Of a stretch of DNA of 64,000 nt, positions 1 through 7,870 are shown one piece after another. The stretch covers positions 1 to 64,000 of the forward strand of contig NZ_LVEN01000046.1 of assembly GCF_001686925.1 (NCBI RefSeq), written 5' to 3'. The first letter of the stretch is position 1. Each line of letters begins with the position of its first letter. A program made the position numbers and the translations under genes. The notes under the pieces are model-generated. The model saw nothing but the letters and a program-made list of their open reading frames with translations, made no database searches and had not been told where the DNA came from. Origin of the DNA: Flavobacterium piscis (GTDB lineage: Bacteria > Bacteroidota > Bacteroidia > Flavobacteriales > Flavobacteriaceae).

Positions 1-46
1 TAATGCTTGTCAGTATTTCAGGGAACGTCTGTCGCTGTTGCGGGTG
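1..46 (-). other. Possible rRNA-operon leader running off the left edge
   Basis: Read on the minus strand, the bases after the promoter at 47-76 give GTTCCCTGAAATACTGA, close to the boxA-like leader (GTTCnnTGAAA) that often precedes 16S rRNA. No mature rRNA is in the window, so the identity of the transcript is inference. It could instead be another stable RNA or a protein gene. Confidence 0.35.
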
Positions 47-76
47 CAAAAGTAGACCCTTTATTTACATTTACAA
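47..76 (-). promoter_or_regulatory. Bacteroidota-type promoter at left edge
   Basis: On the minus strand, TTG (74-76) and TACTTTTG (47-54) are separated by 19 bases. This is the TTG-N19-TAnnTTTG layout of Flavobacterium housekeeping promoters. It fires leftwards out of the window. Confidence 0.7.
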
Positions 77-1177
77 GCCTTTTTATTATATATTTTCCAT
101 CTTTTTTAAAACTTTTTCTTAACACTCTGATAACACAAAACTTAACAACCTGTCTTTTTTATAGATTTTAGGAATTTTCTGATTTGAGATGTGTTTTTCG
201 TAACAGCAGTTCTTAAACAACTACTACTTTTATTGACTTCACAACTTTATTGAGCGGATACTGACTTCTTCACAACAAGTATATCAATCCTTCTGGATCA
301 GCTTGCCACGAAGACTCAAAGTTCATTTTTATCGCGCAAAGACGCAAATACGCAAAGCCTCTTCTTTTGAAGCGGTTTCTCCCTTCTTAATGTTTATCTT
401 AAGAACTACTGCCCTTGCACCGATATTCCCGAGACTTCGAGAGGAAATCCTATTGTGTCGGTCAAGATCGCTATCAGGAGACCCAAAAGACCAGAACACC
501 TCAAAGCATCGGAAACAGGATTAAACTACTCATTAAAACTAAATTTCAAATTTCCTAAATTGCCTTGCCCGCCTTCCAGCATTCGAATTCAAATTTAAAA
601 GCTGATTCCCGTTTAGCTACCTATTATATATGTATTAAAAAACACCAAAACCACCAACCCGACTAACGGTTGCCATTTTATGAAAACTATTTATTTACCG
701 ACTCCAAAATAGTACGAGATAAAAAATCATTTCAAACAAAACTCGAGAAGAAATAAAAACAACATACTTATATATTTAATCAAACCAAACTTAGTACTGT
801 CGAAAAAATTAAAATAACTATTTAGTGTTTTAAGAACACATCCTACCTTAATATATAATAATGAAAATATACCCCCATTCACACTCTACCAAAAACCCTT
901 ATATAGAACACAAAAAAAGCACTAAGTAAGCATCTTACCATAAAGCACAAAGTTTTTTCAACTAAGAATGCTTTTAAAAACAGAAAACTCACAAAGCCGC
1001 CAATATAGAACTTTGCGAACTTTATCCTTGTATAATTAAAAGTAAAAAAAATCAGGATCACAATGCGTATCCCCGTGATCGAAACCACAGGCTATATCTA
1101 AAAAGGATTCAATACAAAATGGAGACTTATATTGGATTTATAAATAAAATAGGGGATTTGCCAAAAGGCTATAAATC
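77..1177. other. Non-coding AT-rich stretch
   Basis: I see no convincing gene in this 1.1 kb. Short open frames exist on both strands but have no family resemblance, no promoter and poor composition. Around 333-360 there is a fragment of the CGCAAAGACGCAAA repeat family that recurs at 19.5 kb and 49.8 kb. The remainder looks like unconstrained spacer between a probable stable-RNA operon and the tRNA gene. Confidence 0.55.
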
Positions 1178-1209
1178 AAAAAAGCCATCCACAAAAGTGG
1201 AAAGCTTTT
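1178..1209 (-). terminator. Second terminator-like hairpin beyond tRNA-Asp
   Basis: On the minus strand an AAAAGC/GCTTTT stem encloses a CCAC/GTGG stem and ends in a run of T. It lies about 85 bases beyond the first terminator of the tRNA gene. It may be a back-up terminator or the 3' end of a small RNA. Confidence 0.45.
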
Positions 1210-1291
1210 CATTGGTCTAACTACTAAACCAGCTACGAGTTACAAAGTCGTAGCAAAACAACACAACTAATCTTAGATACCGTATTTGGGC

Positions 1292-1322
1292 AAAAAAGCC
1301 TTTCCGTTAAGAAAGGCTTTTC
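1292..1322 (-). terminator. Rho-independent terminator of tRNA-Asp
   Basis: An 11 bp perfect stem (AAAAGCCTTTC, 1294-1304, with GAAAGGCTTTT, 1311-1321) has a 6-base loop and is followed on the minus strand by a T tract. It starts about ten bases after the tRNA 3' end. Confidence 0.85.
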
Positions 1323-1331
1323 CCAATATTG

Positions 1332-1405
1332 CGGTCTGGACGGGACTCGAACCCGCGACCCCATGCGTGACAGGCATGTATTCTAACCAACTGAACTACC
1401 AAACC
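1332..1405 (-). tRNA. tRNA-Asp (GTC anticodon)
   Basis: The minus strand folds as a standard cloverleaf. The acceptor stem is GGTTTGG with CCAGACC (one G-T pair) and the discriminator base is G. The anticodon stem CATGC/GCATG encloses the loop CTGTCAC with anticodon GTC. The T arm has GGGTTCGAGTCCC. CCA is not encoded. The gene has its own promoter (1424-1453) and terminator (1292-1322), so it is a single-gene transcription unit. Confidence 0.95.
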
Positions 1406-1423
1406 TCTGCGTTATTGCGGTTG

Positions 1424-1453
1424 CAAAGATAGTACAGAATTTCATTTCTGCAA
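1424..1453 (-). promoter_or_regulatory. Promoter of tRNA-Asp
   Basis: TTG (1451-1453) lies 19 bases before TATCTTTG (1424-1431) on the minus strand, an exact match to the Bacteroidota sigma-A promoter. Transcription should start about ten bases before the tRNA 5' end at 1405. Confidence 0.85.
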
Positions 1454-1491
1454 GCGTTTTGCTAAAAAAAATTAAATATATTTTCAAATCA

Positions 1492-2418
1492 TTAGCCAAA
1501 GTTTTGTTTTTCAACTAAATATGTGGTCAATATTTTTTCAAAATTATCGCCTACATTCACCGGAACGTATTTAATTTGGTTCTTTGCACAGGTCAAAGAG
1601 AGTTTTTTAAAGTACTCCTCTGCCCTCTTTTCATATTCTGCTTTTACATTATCGGCAAAAATAGATACTTCTTCACCTGATTCTAAGTCGATAAACTTTC
1701 TTGGCGTATTGTCAAAATCAAATTTAAGCTCTGTTTTATCATCCACAACATGAAACAAGACTACCTTATGTTTATTGTGTTTAAGGTGTTGCAAGGCATT
1801 AAATAGCTTTTCATCATCTTCTGACTGAAACATGTCTGTAAATATGATGATCATCGAACGACGGTGCATTTTTTCTGCAATTTGATGCAAATACGTGATT
1901 GTATCAGTAGTTTTTTTGACTTTTGGCTGTTCTAATAATTGCTCCAGTTTATTGAGCAACATTCTATGATGGCGATCGCTTCCTTTTTCGGGGGCATAAT
2001 ATTCGTAACTGTCCGAGAAAACACTTAAACCCACGGCATCGCGCTGTTTCTTTAAAATATTCATTAAAACTGCCGAAGCCAAAACCGCAAAACCAATCTT
2101 CTTTTCATAAAAAGGCTGACCTGATTTTAGTTCCGGATAATGCATCGACGACGAATTATCGACAATAAGATGGCAGCGCAAATTGGTTTCTTCCTCAAAA
2201 CGTTTGGTATACAAACGGTCCGTTTTGGCAAACAATTTCCAATCGATATGTTTGGTGCTTTCTCCTGCGTTATACACTTTATGTTCAGCAAATTCTGCCG
2301 AAAACCCATGAAACGGACTCTTGTGCATTCCGGATATAAAACCTTCTACAACCTGATTTGCCAGCATTTCGAGGTGTTGAAAACTGGATACTTTCTCTAT
2401 TTCCGATTCGATTTTCAT
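1492..2418 (-). CDS. DUF58 family protein with vWA-like fold
   Basis: This 308-residue cytosolic protein has no signal peptide. It contains the DUF58 signature region: GESTKHIDWKLFAKTDRLY around residues 52-70, followed by a metal-site-like D87-x-S89-x-S91 motif in IVDNSSSM. A second acidic strand (IIIFTDMFQ) lies near residue 190. DUF58 proteins usually work beside MoxR ATPases, but no MoxR gene is adjacent here. The start codon overlaps the stop of the upstream aminopeptidase by four bases (ATGA), so the two are translationally coupled. The family assignment is firm; the molecular role is not known. Confidence 0.85.
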   Translation of the reverse strand: MKIESEIEKVSSFQHLEMLANQVVEGFISGMHKSPFHGFSAEFAEHKVYNAGESTKHIDWKLFAKTDRLYTKRFEEETNLRCHLIVDNSSSMHYPELKSGQPFYEKKIGFAVLASAVLMNILKKQRDAVGLSVFSDSYEYYAPEKGSDRHHRMLLNKLEQLLEQPKVKKTTDTITYLHQIAEKMHRRSMIIIFTDMFQSEDDEKLFNALQHLKHNKHKVVLFHVVDDKTELKFDFDNTPRKFIDLESGEEVSIFADNVKAEYEKRAEEYFKKLSLTCAKNQIKYVPVNVGDNFEKILTTYLVEKQNFG

Positions 2419-4991
2419 TCGGTTTCTTTTTTAATATTTTGTGCGCGGTATAAACCGTCTGTCGCCTGCAACAGTTTTCGTTTTAATATAGGACTAAAAT
2501 TAGGATTTTCTTTTAAGAATCGCTGTACTTCATCAAAAGCATATTTCGAAGAATATTTCCCAATTGTATTATTCAACCAGTCTTTTGGAAAGAAAATATC
2601 TCCGGTTCGCTGAATTTCTTCGATCAAATCTAATGAAAATTTAATATATTTTTGAGCACTTTCCTGACGTAACGGATGATTGATATTGGCCAAACCTACA
2701 GCAACCCATGATTCTTTTTCTCTGTTTTCATCATCTTTCAATGATTTTACAAAAGCATCACGAACCAATTCGTCTTTTGATAAAGACGGGAGCAAAAAGT
2801 CAAATCGTTTTTGTTTGTCCGGGTTTGTGATTGCTGTTCTTGCTTTACTCAGAATTTCATCGGCTTTAGCATGTTTAAATATCGCCAGATTCATTGCCAT
2901 ATTGGTATAATCATCTTCATTTAATTTTAAGCTTTGAATTACCTTTTCCTTATTCCATAACAAATATAATTTGGCTTTCGCCGAATTTGAATACGCAATC
3001 GAACTGAATAAATTAAATAATGTCTTTTTGATATTGCTTGGTAAATTGGCTTGTAAACGTTTGTACAAAACATCCTCCAATTGTTTCTGCGCTTTGTTTT
3101 GTTGTTTTGTTGTCAGGAATTTCCAAAACACATTACTTATCTGGTTGGTAATTGTTTTTAGAACCAATTCGTTTTCTTCCTGCTGAATTCCTTTTAAAAA
3201 ACAATCAAAAGCTTTTGATGGAGCCACATTTCCTGTTAAGGTATTTTCATAAATATTGATATATGTTGACGCTCTTGCTACCTCATCTTTCAAATTCAAA
3301 ACAGATTCTAAAGTATTTCCGTCAAGCGGAAAAACACCATAACCAAAACCATTATAGTTGTAAATGAAACTAAGCGGTTTTTCAAGCCCTATTGCTTCTT
3401 TCAATGATAGGTTTTGATCTTTAATATTGACACTGATTACTTTTACCTGATCGCGATAAACCAGCCCAATCTCAAAAATCTGAGGCCAGATATTCCCTGA
3501 TTTATCTTCGGCTTCCTGGCTTATTTCAAATTTTTTGATTTTGTTTTGAGAATCGTATTCTATTTTATCTGTAAAAATGGCTCTTCCTGATTTATTTACC
3601 CAAACTTCACTCCATTTTTGCATATCCAGCGGCGTTTCGGCATCCAGAATTTCTACCAGATTGTTCCAGTCGGCATTGTCGTTAGCGTATTTTTTAATGT
3701 ATTTTTCGATTCCTTTCTGAAAAGCTTCTTTTCCCATCGAAGCTTCAAGCTGTCGCATCATAATAGGTGCTTTGTTATAAATAATGGCTCCGTAAAGTGA
3801 ACCGGCATCTTTCAAATTAGCCAAATGCTGTTTTATCGGATGTGTGCCCAACGAACGATCTTCCGCGTAAGCGTTAGGATAATGCGCTGTTAAAAATTGT
3901 AAATTATGATTGACTTTCGGGAAAATTGGATTCATGATTTTATCTGCCATAAAATTGGCAAAGACCTCTTTCATCCAGACATCGTCGAACCATTTCATAG
4001 TGACCAAATCGCCAAACCACATATGAGAGGTTTCATGTGCAATCAGTTTTGCACGATCTAATTTCTCGCTGTCGGTTGAACTGTTATCTAAAAACAAAGT
4101 CGATTCTCTGTACTGAATCGCCCCAACATGTTCCATTCCGCCATATTGAAAAACAGGAATTGAAGCAAAATCCAGCTTTTTAAACGGAAATGGATAGTTT
4201 GTATATTTTTCTAAAAAGTCTAACGATTGTTGGTGTAAATTAAAAATAGTGTCAGCACTTACTCTGAATTTTTCCGGATTGTTTTCGCGATACAACATTG
4301 TCATTTCACGGTTTCCTGGTTTCTTCGTTACTGATTTAAATTTTCCGGCAACAAACGAAAACAAATACGTACTCATTTTATCTGATTCTCCAAAAGTATA
4401 ACTCGTAAAATCTCCTTTTTCGACTTTCTCTTTTACATCGGCTCCAGCCAAAACTGTCCAGTCTTTAGGCACAGTTAAATTCAGTTTATAAGTTGCTTTG
4501 ATATTTGGCTGATCCAAACAAGGAAATAATGTACTGGCACGATCCGGAACTAATAATGTATAGAGAAAATCATCGTTTCGGTTTAGTGATAAATTTCCAG
4601 CTGTAAACGAAATCGCAATTGTATTTTTTCCTAAAATTAAAACTTCAGGAGCAATAACAATATGACCTTTTTCGTGAACAATGGCAATACTTTTTTCGTT
4701 TACCTGAATTGATTTTATGTTGGATGTTTTCTCTTTAAAATCTAAATATAAGGGCTGACTCAAATCTGACAAAGTCAAATGTAGTTTCAAATCTGATTTG
4801 ATATCTTTGGTTTTCTGAGCCGGAATTTCAAATCCCAAATCATAGCGAACATCTGAAACTTGTTTTTTTCGAAAAATAGCCAATTGTTCCGAAACACCGT
4901 TTTCTAAAAGAATATTTTCTTTTTGTTTCGATTGAGAAAAACCAATTGCAGTAATTGCGAGAACACAAAGAAAGCTGTAGAAAATTTTCAT
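2415..4991 (-). CDS. M1 family zinc aminopeptidase, secreted
   Basis: An 858-residue metallopeptidase of the M1 (gluzincin) family, expected to trim N-terminal residues from peptides in the periplasm or at the outer membrane. The zinc site H319-E320-x-x-H323 with the third ligand E342 is intact, and the substrate-binding GGMEH segment lies just before it. The ATG at 4991 gives a clean signal peptide (MKIFYSFLCVLAITAIGFSQ). Reading can be extended upstream to 5120, but that extension runs through a dispersed inverted repeat and would bury the signal peptide. It shares a four-base overlap with the DUF58 gene that follows. Confidence 0.92.
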   Translation of the reverse strand: MKIFYSFLCVLAITAIGFSQSKQKENILLENGVSEQLAIFRKKQVSDVRYDLGFEIPAQKTKDIKSDLKLHLTLSDLSQPLYLDFKEKTSNIKSIQVNEKSIAIVHEKGHIVIAPEVLILGKNTIAISFTAGNLSLNRNDDFLYTLLVPDRASTLFPCLDQPNIKATYKLNLTVPKDWTVLAGADVKEKVEKGDFTSYTFGESDKMSTYLFSFVAGKFKSVTKKPGNREMTMLYRENNPEKFRVSADTIFNLHQQSLDFLEKYTNYPFPFKKLDFASIPVFQYGGMEHVGAIQYRESTLFLDNSSTDSEKLDRAKLIAHETSHMWFGDLVTMKWFDDVWMKEVFANFMADKIMNPIFPKVNHNLQFLTAHYPNAYAEDRSLGTHPIKQHLANLKDAGSLYGAIIYNKAPIMMRQLEASMGKEAFQKGIEKYIKKYANDNADWNNLVEILDAETPLDMQKWSEVWVNKSGRAIFTDKIEYDSQNKIKKFEISQEAEDKSGNIWPQIFEIGLVYRDQVKVISVNIKDQNLSLKEAIGLEKPLSFIYNYNGFGYGVFPLDGNTLESVLNLKDEVARASTYINIYENTLTGNVAPSKAFDCFLKGIQQEENELVLKTITNQISNVFWKFLTTKQQNKAQKQLEDVLYKRLQANLPSNIKKTLFNLFSSIAYSNSAKAKLYLLWNKEKVIQSLKLNEDDYTNMAMNLAIFKHAKADEILSKARTAITNPDKQKRFDFLLPSLSKDELVRDAFVKSLKDDENREKESWVAVGLANINHPLRQESAQKYIKFSLDLIEEIQRTGDIFFPKDWLNNTIGKYSSKYAFDEVQRFLKENPNFSPILKRKLLQATDGLYRAQNIKKETE

Positions 4992-5027
4992 TTTTAAAGG
5001 AATGTTAGATCTGTAAAAATAAAAAAA

Positions 5028-5120
5028 GTTTGCAACGAATTTCACGAATGAGCACGAATTAAAATTCTTTTTGCCACAGATTACACAGATTAAAATGATT
5101 TTTTTAATCTGTGTAATCAT
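5028..5120. repeat. Dispersed intergenic repeat with perfect hairpin
   Basis: Contains a CACGAATT-family piece (5034-5060) and a CCACAGATTA-family hairpin. Arms 5079-5095 and 5102-5118 are perfectly complementary over 17 bp with a 6-base loop. It lies between two minus-strand genes and could end the transcript of the upstream NTF2-like gene. Confidence 0.8.
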
Positions 5121-5173
5121 TTATCCCGATGACTATCTGGAGTCGCTAATTTTTTAAACGGGTTATTTCGAAA

Positions 5174-5653
5174 TTATCTTGGTGGAGCATTTACCTGAGT
5201 TACCTGCATAGTAGTAATTTTCCAGCTATTATTCTGTTTTTCGAAAAACGCCGTTATAAATTTAGTGTTTACAGTTCCTTTTTTAACAACTCCTCCCGGA
5301 ACAGCATAATCTTCTTTTGCAGTCAAAGTTTCTTTTATATGTGCATAAGCCGCATTTTCTGATAAAAATTTAGCATCTATCCAGTCCAATTTTACTGCTG
5401 TTGGTTTAATACAGCATTCGTTAATATGAGAAAACTGAGTTATTATTTCTTGTTTCCCTTTCCAGTACATTCCTAAAAAATTGATTAAGACAGCATCTTC
5501 ACTAAAGGCCTGAGAAAAAGATTTAATATCATTTTTGTTCCAGTCTAATTCCTGCTGCTCAATAATTTTTTTAAGTGCTTCTTCTTTGTTTTGAGCTAAA
5601 ACAATTGTAGTGCTCAACATTACGATTAATAAACATATTGCTTTCATATTCAA
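5174..5653 (-). CDS. Secreted NTF2-like (SnoaL/DUF4440-type) protein
   Basis: A 159-residue protein with a signal peptide ending after VLAQ (about residue 21). It is followed by a single cone-shaped NTF2-like domain: helix EALKKIIEQQELDWNKND, then SFSQAFSEDAVLINFLG, and the closing strand NNSWKITTMQVTQV. Members of this fold bind small ligands or are enzymes, and function cannot be assigned from the fold. MNMK offers two starts two codons apart. A -7 box (TAAATTTG, 5690-5697, minus) lies 37 bases before the start. It differs from the second NTF2-like gene at 19.8 kb in sequence and length. Confidence 0.75.
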   Translation of the reverse strand: MNMKAICLLIVMLSTTIVLAQNKEEALKKIIEQQELDWNKNDIKSFSQAFSEDAVLINFLGMYWKGKQEIITQFSHINECCIKPTAVKLDWIDAKFLSENAAYAHIKETLTAKEDYAVPGGVVKKGTVNTKFITAFFEKQNNSWKITTMQVTQVNAPPR

Positions 5654-5708
5654 ATATTTAAAGTGATTAATTATCTAAAAAAATGTTATCAAATTTACGT
5701 TAAATTCT

Positions 5709-5740
5709 AAAAAAAGGTCTGACTATTGCCAGACCTTTTC
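5709..5740 (-). terminator. Rho-independent terminator after DUF4082-like lipoprotein gene
   Basis: Perfect 10 bp stem (AAAAGGTCTG, 5712-5721, with CAGACCTTTT, 5730-5739), 8-base loop and T run on the minus strand. It sits 35 bases beyond the stop of the lipoprotein gene at 5775. Confidence 0.85.
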
Positions 5741-5774
5741 CAAACATACTAATTCTAACTATCCAAAAATAAAA

Positions 5775-6368
5775 TTATTGAGTTTGCTGAAATTTAAAAG
5801 TCATATCTCCGGCATAATATGTATTACGTGCATTGGTTGGGAAAATAGTTTCCGCAGCCGTACTTGAAATATACGCATATCCCGTAATTACTATATTTCC
5901 TGCCGTAATAGGATACGTCGCAGCAGATCCGTCTGTTTTTGTTCTGTTGATCCAATCGTCGCTGTTTACGGTAAAGAAATACTCTTTGTCTTTTGTTAGA
6001 GCGATTGGTGTAATTGCTTTTTCTACGGTAACATTTGCGGTTGGTACATTTATCGTTTCAGATTTTATAACGGTTTTGGTAGCCGCATCCCATAAAGTGA
6101 TTCTTAAAGCAGCATTTACATCTGGAATTTTTACTACCAAAGCATTTATTTTACCCGTTACTGTTGGTTTAAAACTAAAACCGTACTCGTAAATTCCTGA
6201 ATTTTTGACATCAACTGCTTTCTGGCTAAATCCTGAACCGGCCATATAAGCATCAAGAGGATTTTCTTCGTTGTATTTCACAGCTTCTTCTTTATCGTCA
6301 TCGCTGCTGCACGAAATGGTTAATAATGCAACTGATAAAATGGTAAAAAGAGTTTTTATAGTTTTCAT
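5775..6368 (-). CDS. Lipoprotein with DUF4082-like domain
   Basis: A 197-residue lipoprotein. The signal peptide ends in the lipobox LLTISC (Cys about residue 20), followed by SSDDDKEE. Acidic residues straight after the lipid Cys are the known surface-export signal of Bacteroidota lipoproteins, so the protein is probably displayed outside the cell. The mature part is a beta-rich domain resembling DUF4082 (YEYGFSFKPTVTGKINALVVKIP, ALRITLWDAATKTVI, YFFTVNSDDW), a fold often attached to carbohydrate-active or adhesion proteins. It stands alone here. Its signal peptide resembles that of the next lipoprotein upstream (6413-6958), suggesting shared origin of the leader. Confidence 0.75.
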   Translation of the reverse strand: MKTIKTLFTILSVALLTISCSSDDDKEEAVKYNEENPLDAYMAGSGFSQKAVDVKNSGIYEYGFSFKPTVTGKINALVVKIPDVNAALRITLWDAATKTVIKSETINVPTANVTVEKAITPIALTKDKEYFFTVNSDDWINRTKTDGSAATYPITAGNIVITGYAYISSTAAETIFPTNARNTYYAGDMTFKFQQTQ

Positions 6369-6412
6369 AATAATTAATTTTAGTGATTTTATAGGATTGA
6401 ATAGATGGATTA

Positions 6413-6958
6413 TTATTGCTGAATATTAAAATGTGCGCACACTTCTTCGTAACTCATTTTAGTGTAATCTGTTTTTACTGCTTTTCCTGTTGTTGCAGCA
6501 ACGCCTCCGGGAATTAAAATATAGCGCCAGCTAAGTGATGTTGGAAGATTTACTGTTGCGGCCTGATCGTGTCTGAATCTGAAAAGTTTAATTTTCTTTG
6601 CTGTAGAAATAGCTGTAATCGTATTAACAAATCCGCCTGCTGTTGATGTATAAGGCAGTGCATATGTACCTGAGCCAAAAGACACATAAACCAATATGGT
6701 TCCTTTTGACAGAATATCTTCTGATAGTTGTGGTGCATTAATCGATGTAGACATTCCTGAAGTTCCGTCTATTATCTCTGCAACTGCCGTTGGAGCTGTT
6801 AGCCACGCACTATAAATAACATTTGCTGTTCCTGCTGCTCCCGCCGGACCTGCTTGTCCGTCAACTCCGTTTACTCCGTCGGTCCCGTCATCACTGCTGC
6901 ATGAAATGGTAGCAATGGCAACTAATAAAATGGTAAAAATGGTTTTTGAAAATTTCAT
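6413..6958 (-). CDS. Surface lipoprotein with collagen-like GxY tract
   Basis: A 181-residue lipoprotein with lipobox ATISC and then SSDDG. Directly after the export signal comes a short collagen-like tract (GTDGVNGVDGQAGPAGAAG, about residues 24-42). A beta-rich domain of about 130 residues of unknown function follows. Short collagen-like stalks of this type occur in Bacteroidota surface proteins and may space the domain from the membrane or trimerise it. The gene lies 44 bases before the DUF4082-like lipoprotein gene on the same strand, and a shared transcript is likely. It is divergent from the LytTR/kinase pair at 7163. Confidence 0.75.
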   Translation of the reverse strand: MKFSKTIFTILLVAIATISCSSDDGTDGVNGVDGQAGPAGAAGTANVIYSAWLTAPTAVAEIIDGTSGMSTSINAPQLSEDILSKGTILVYVSFGSGTYALPYTSTAGGFVNTITAISTAKKIKLFRFRHDQAATVNLPTSLSWRYILIPGGVAATTGKAVKTDYTKMSYEEVCAHFNIQQ

Positions 6959-7162
6959 GATAATTTTGGTTTTTAAATTTGGCTAAATGATTCGTATTTA
7001 ATTCAATAACATTATTTTTGCAATAATCAAATGATCGTAAAAGAATGTTTCTTTTATCTGATGACTCAATTACAAGACAAATTTGCAGGATTAAAATGTG
7101 CCGAAAAACCACTAATAGACAAACAACATTTTAAATAGACAGACGACGTAAAACCGAATAAA

Positions 7163-7870
7163 ATGGCTAAAAAATACACTTGTATTATTATCGACGATGA
7201 CGAAATAGACAGATTGACGGTATTGTCGTTTGCCAAAAAATTTCCGCTTCTGGATATTCTGGGTGTTTTTGAATCGGCTGAAGAAGCTGTTCTTTTTATC
7301 GAAAAAGAAAAAGTCGACATTTTATTTTTGGATATTGATATGCCGGGTTTAAACGGAATTGAGTTTAGAAAAAAGGCCTTAGAAATTCCGGTTTGTATTT
7401 TTATCACCGCACATCCTGAACATGCCGTAGAAAGTTTTGAGATCGAAACATTAGATTTTATTGTAAAACCTTTAAAACTGGATCGCTTTGCACAAACCGT
7501 AAGTCGTATCGAGGAGTTTATGGAAATCAAACTTAAAGCATCTCTTTTTGAAGCCAGTATTGGCGGCGATACGATTTATATAAAAGAAGGTCACGAACAG
7601 ACAAAAGTTAAACTACATGAAATTTTATATCTTGAGGCCTTAAAAGATTATACTTTGATTATTACCGATAAAAAAAGACATTGCGTTTTATCAAGCATTG
7701 GCAATTTGTTAAAAGAAGATCACTTTCAGTCTTTCATCAGGATTCATCGAAGTTTTGCGGTTCAGAAACAGTTTATTCAAAAGATAAATTCAAGCGAAAT
7801 TATTCTGAACAATAACATTTCAATTCCGGTTGGCAGAAGTTATAAGGAAAACCTAAACCTGTTCTCATGA
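7163..7870 (+). CDS. LytTR-family response regulator
   Basis: A 235-residue two-domain regulator. The receiver domain (residues 5-115) has the acidic pocket DDDE at 11-14, the phosphoacceptor D57 in LFLDIDMPG, T82 and K102. The C-terminal LytTR DNA-binding domain (about 135-235) has YIKEGHEQTKV and FIRIHRSFAV. LytTR regulators usually control surface, virulence or exopolysaccharide genes. The stop overlaps the start of the kinase gene by four bases (ATGA), so the two form a two-component pair. The target genes are not evident, although the divergent surface lipoprotein genes are close. Confidence 0.92.
   Translation: MAKKYTCIIIDDDEIDRLTVLSFAKKFPLLDILGVFESAEEAVLFIEKEKVDILFLDIDMPGLNGIEFRKKALEIPVCIFITAHPEHAVESFEIETLDFIVKPLKLDRFAQTVSRIEEFMEIKLKASLFEASIGGDTIYIKEGHEQTKVKLHEILYLEALKDYTLIITDKKRHCVLSSIGNLLKEDHFQSFIRIHRSFAVQKQFIQKINSSEIILNNNISIPVGRSYKENLNLFS

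Noticed and set aside
303..524. 73-codon plus-strand frame
   Set aside because: Runs over a CGCAAAGACGCAAA repeat fragment, with no family resemblance and no promoter.
879..1088. 69-codon minus-strand frame with hydrophobic composition
   Set aside because: AT-rich DNA easily gives Phe/Ile/Leu-rich frames. There is no start signal or neighbour support.
5121..5173. Transposon or insertion sequence remnants in the repeat-filled gaps
   Set aside because: No transposase reading frame, terminal repeats or target duplications could be seen at this or the other repeat loci.
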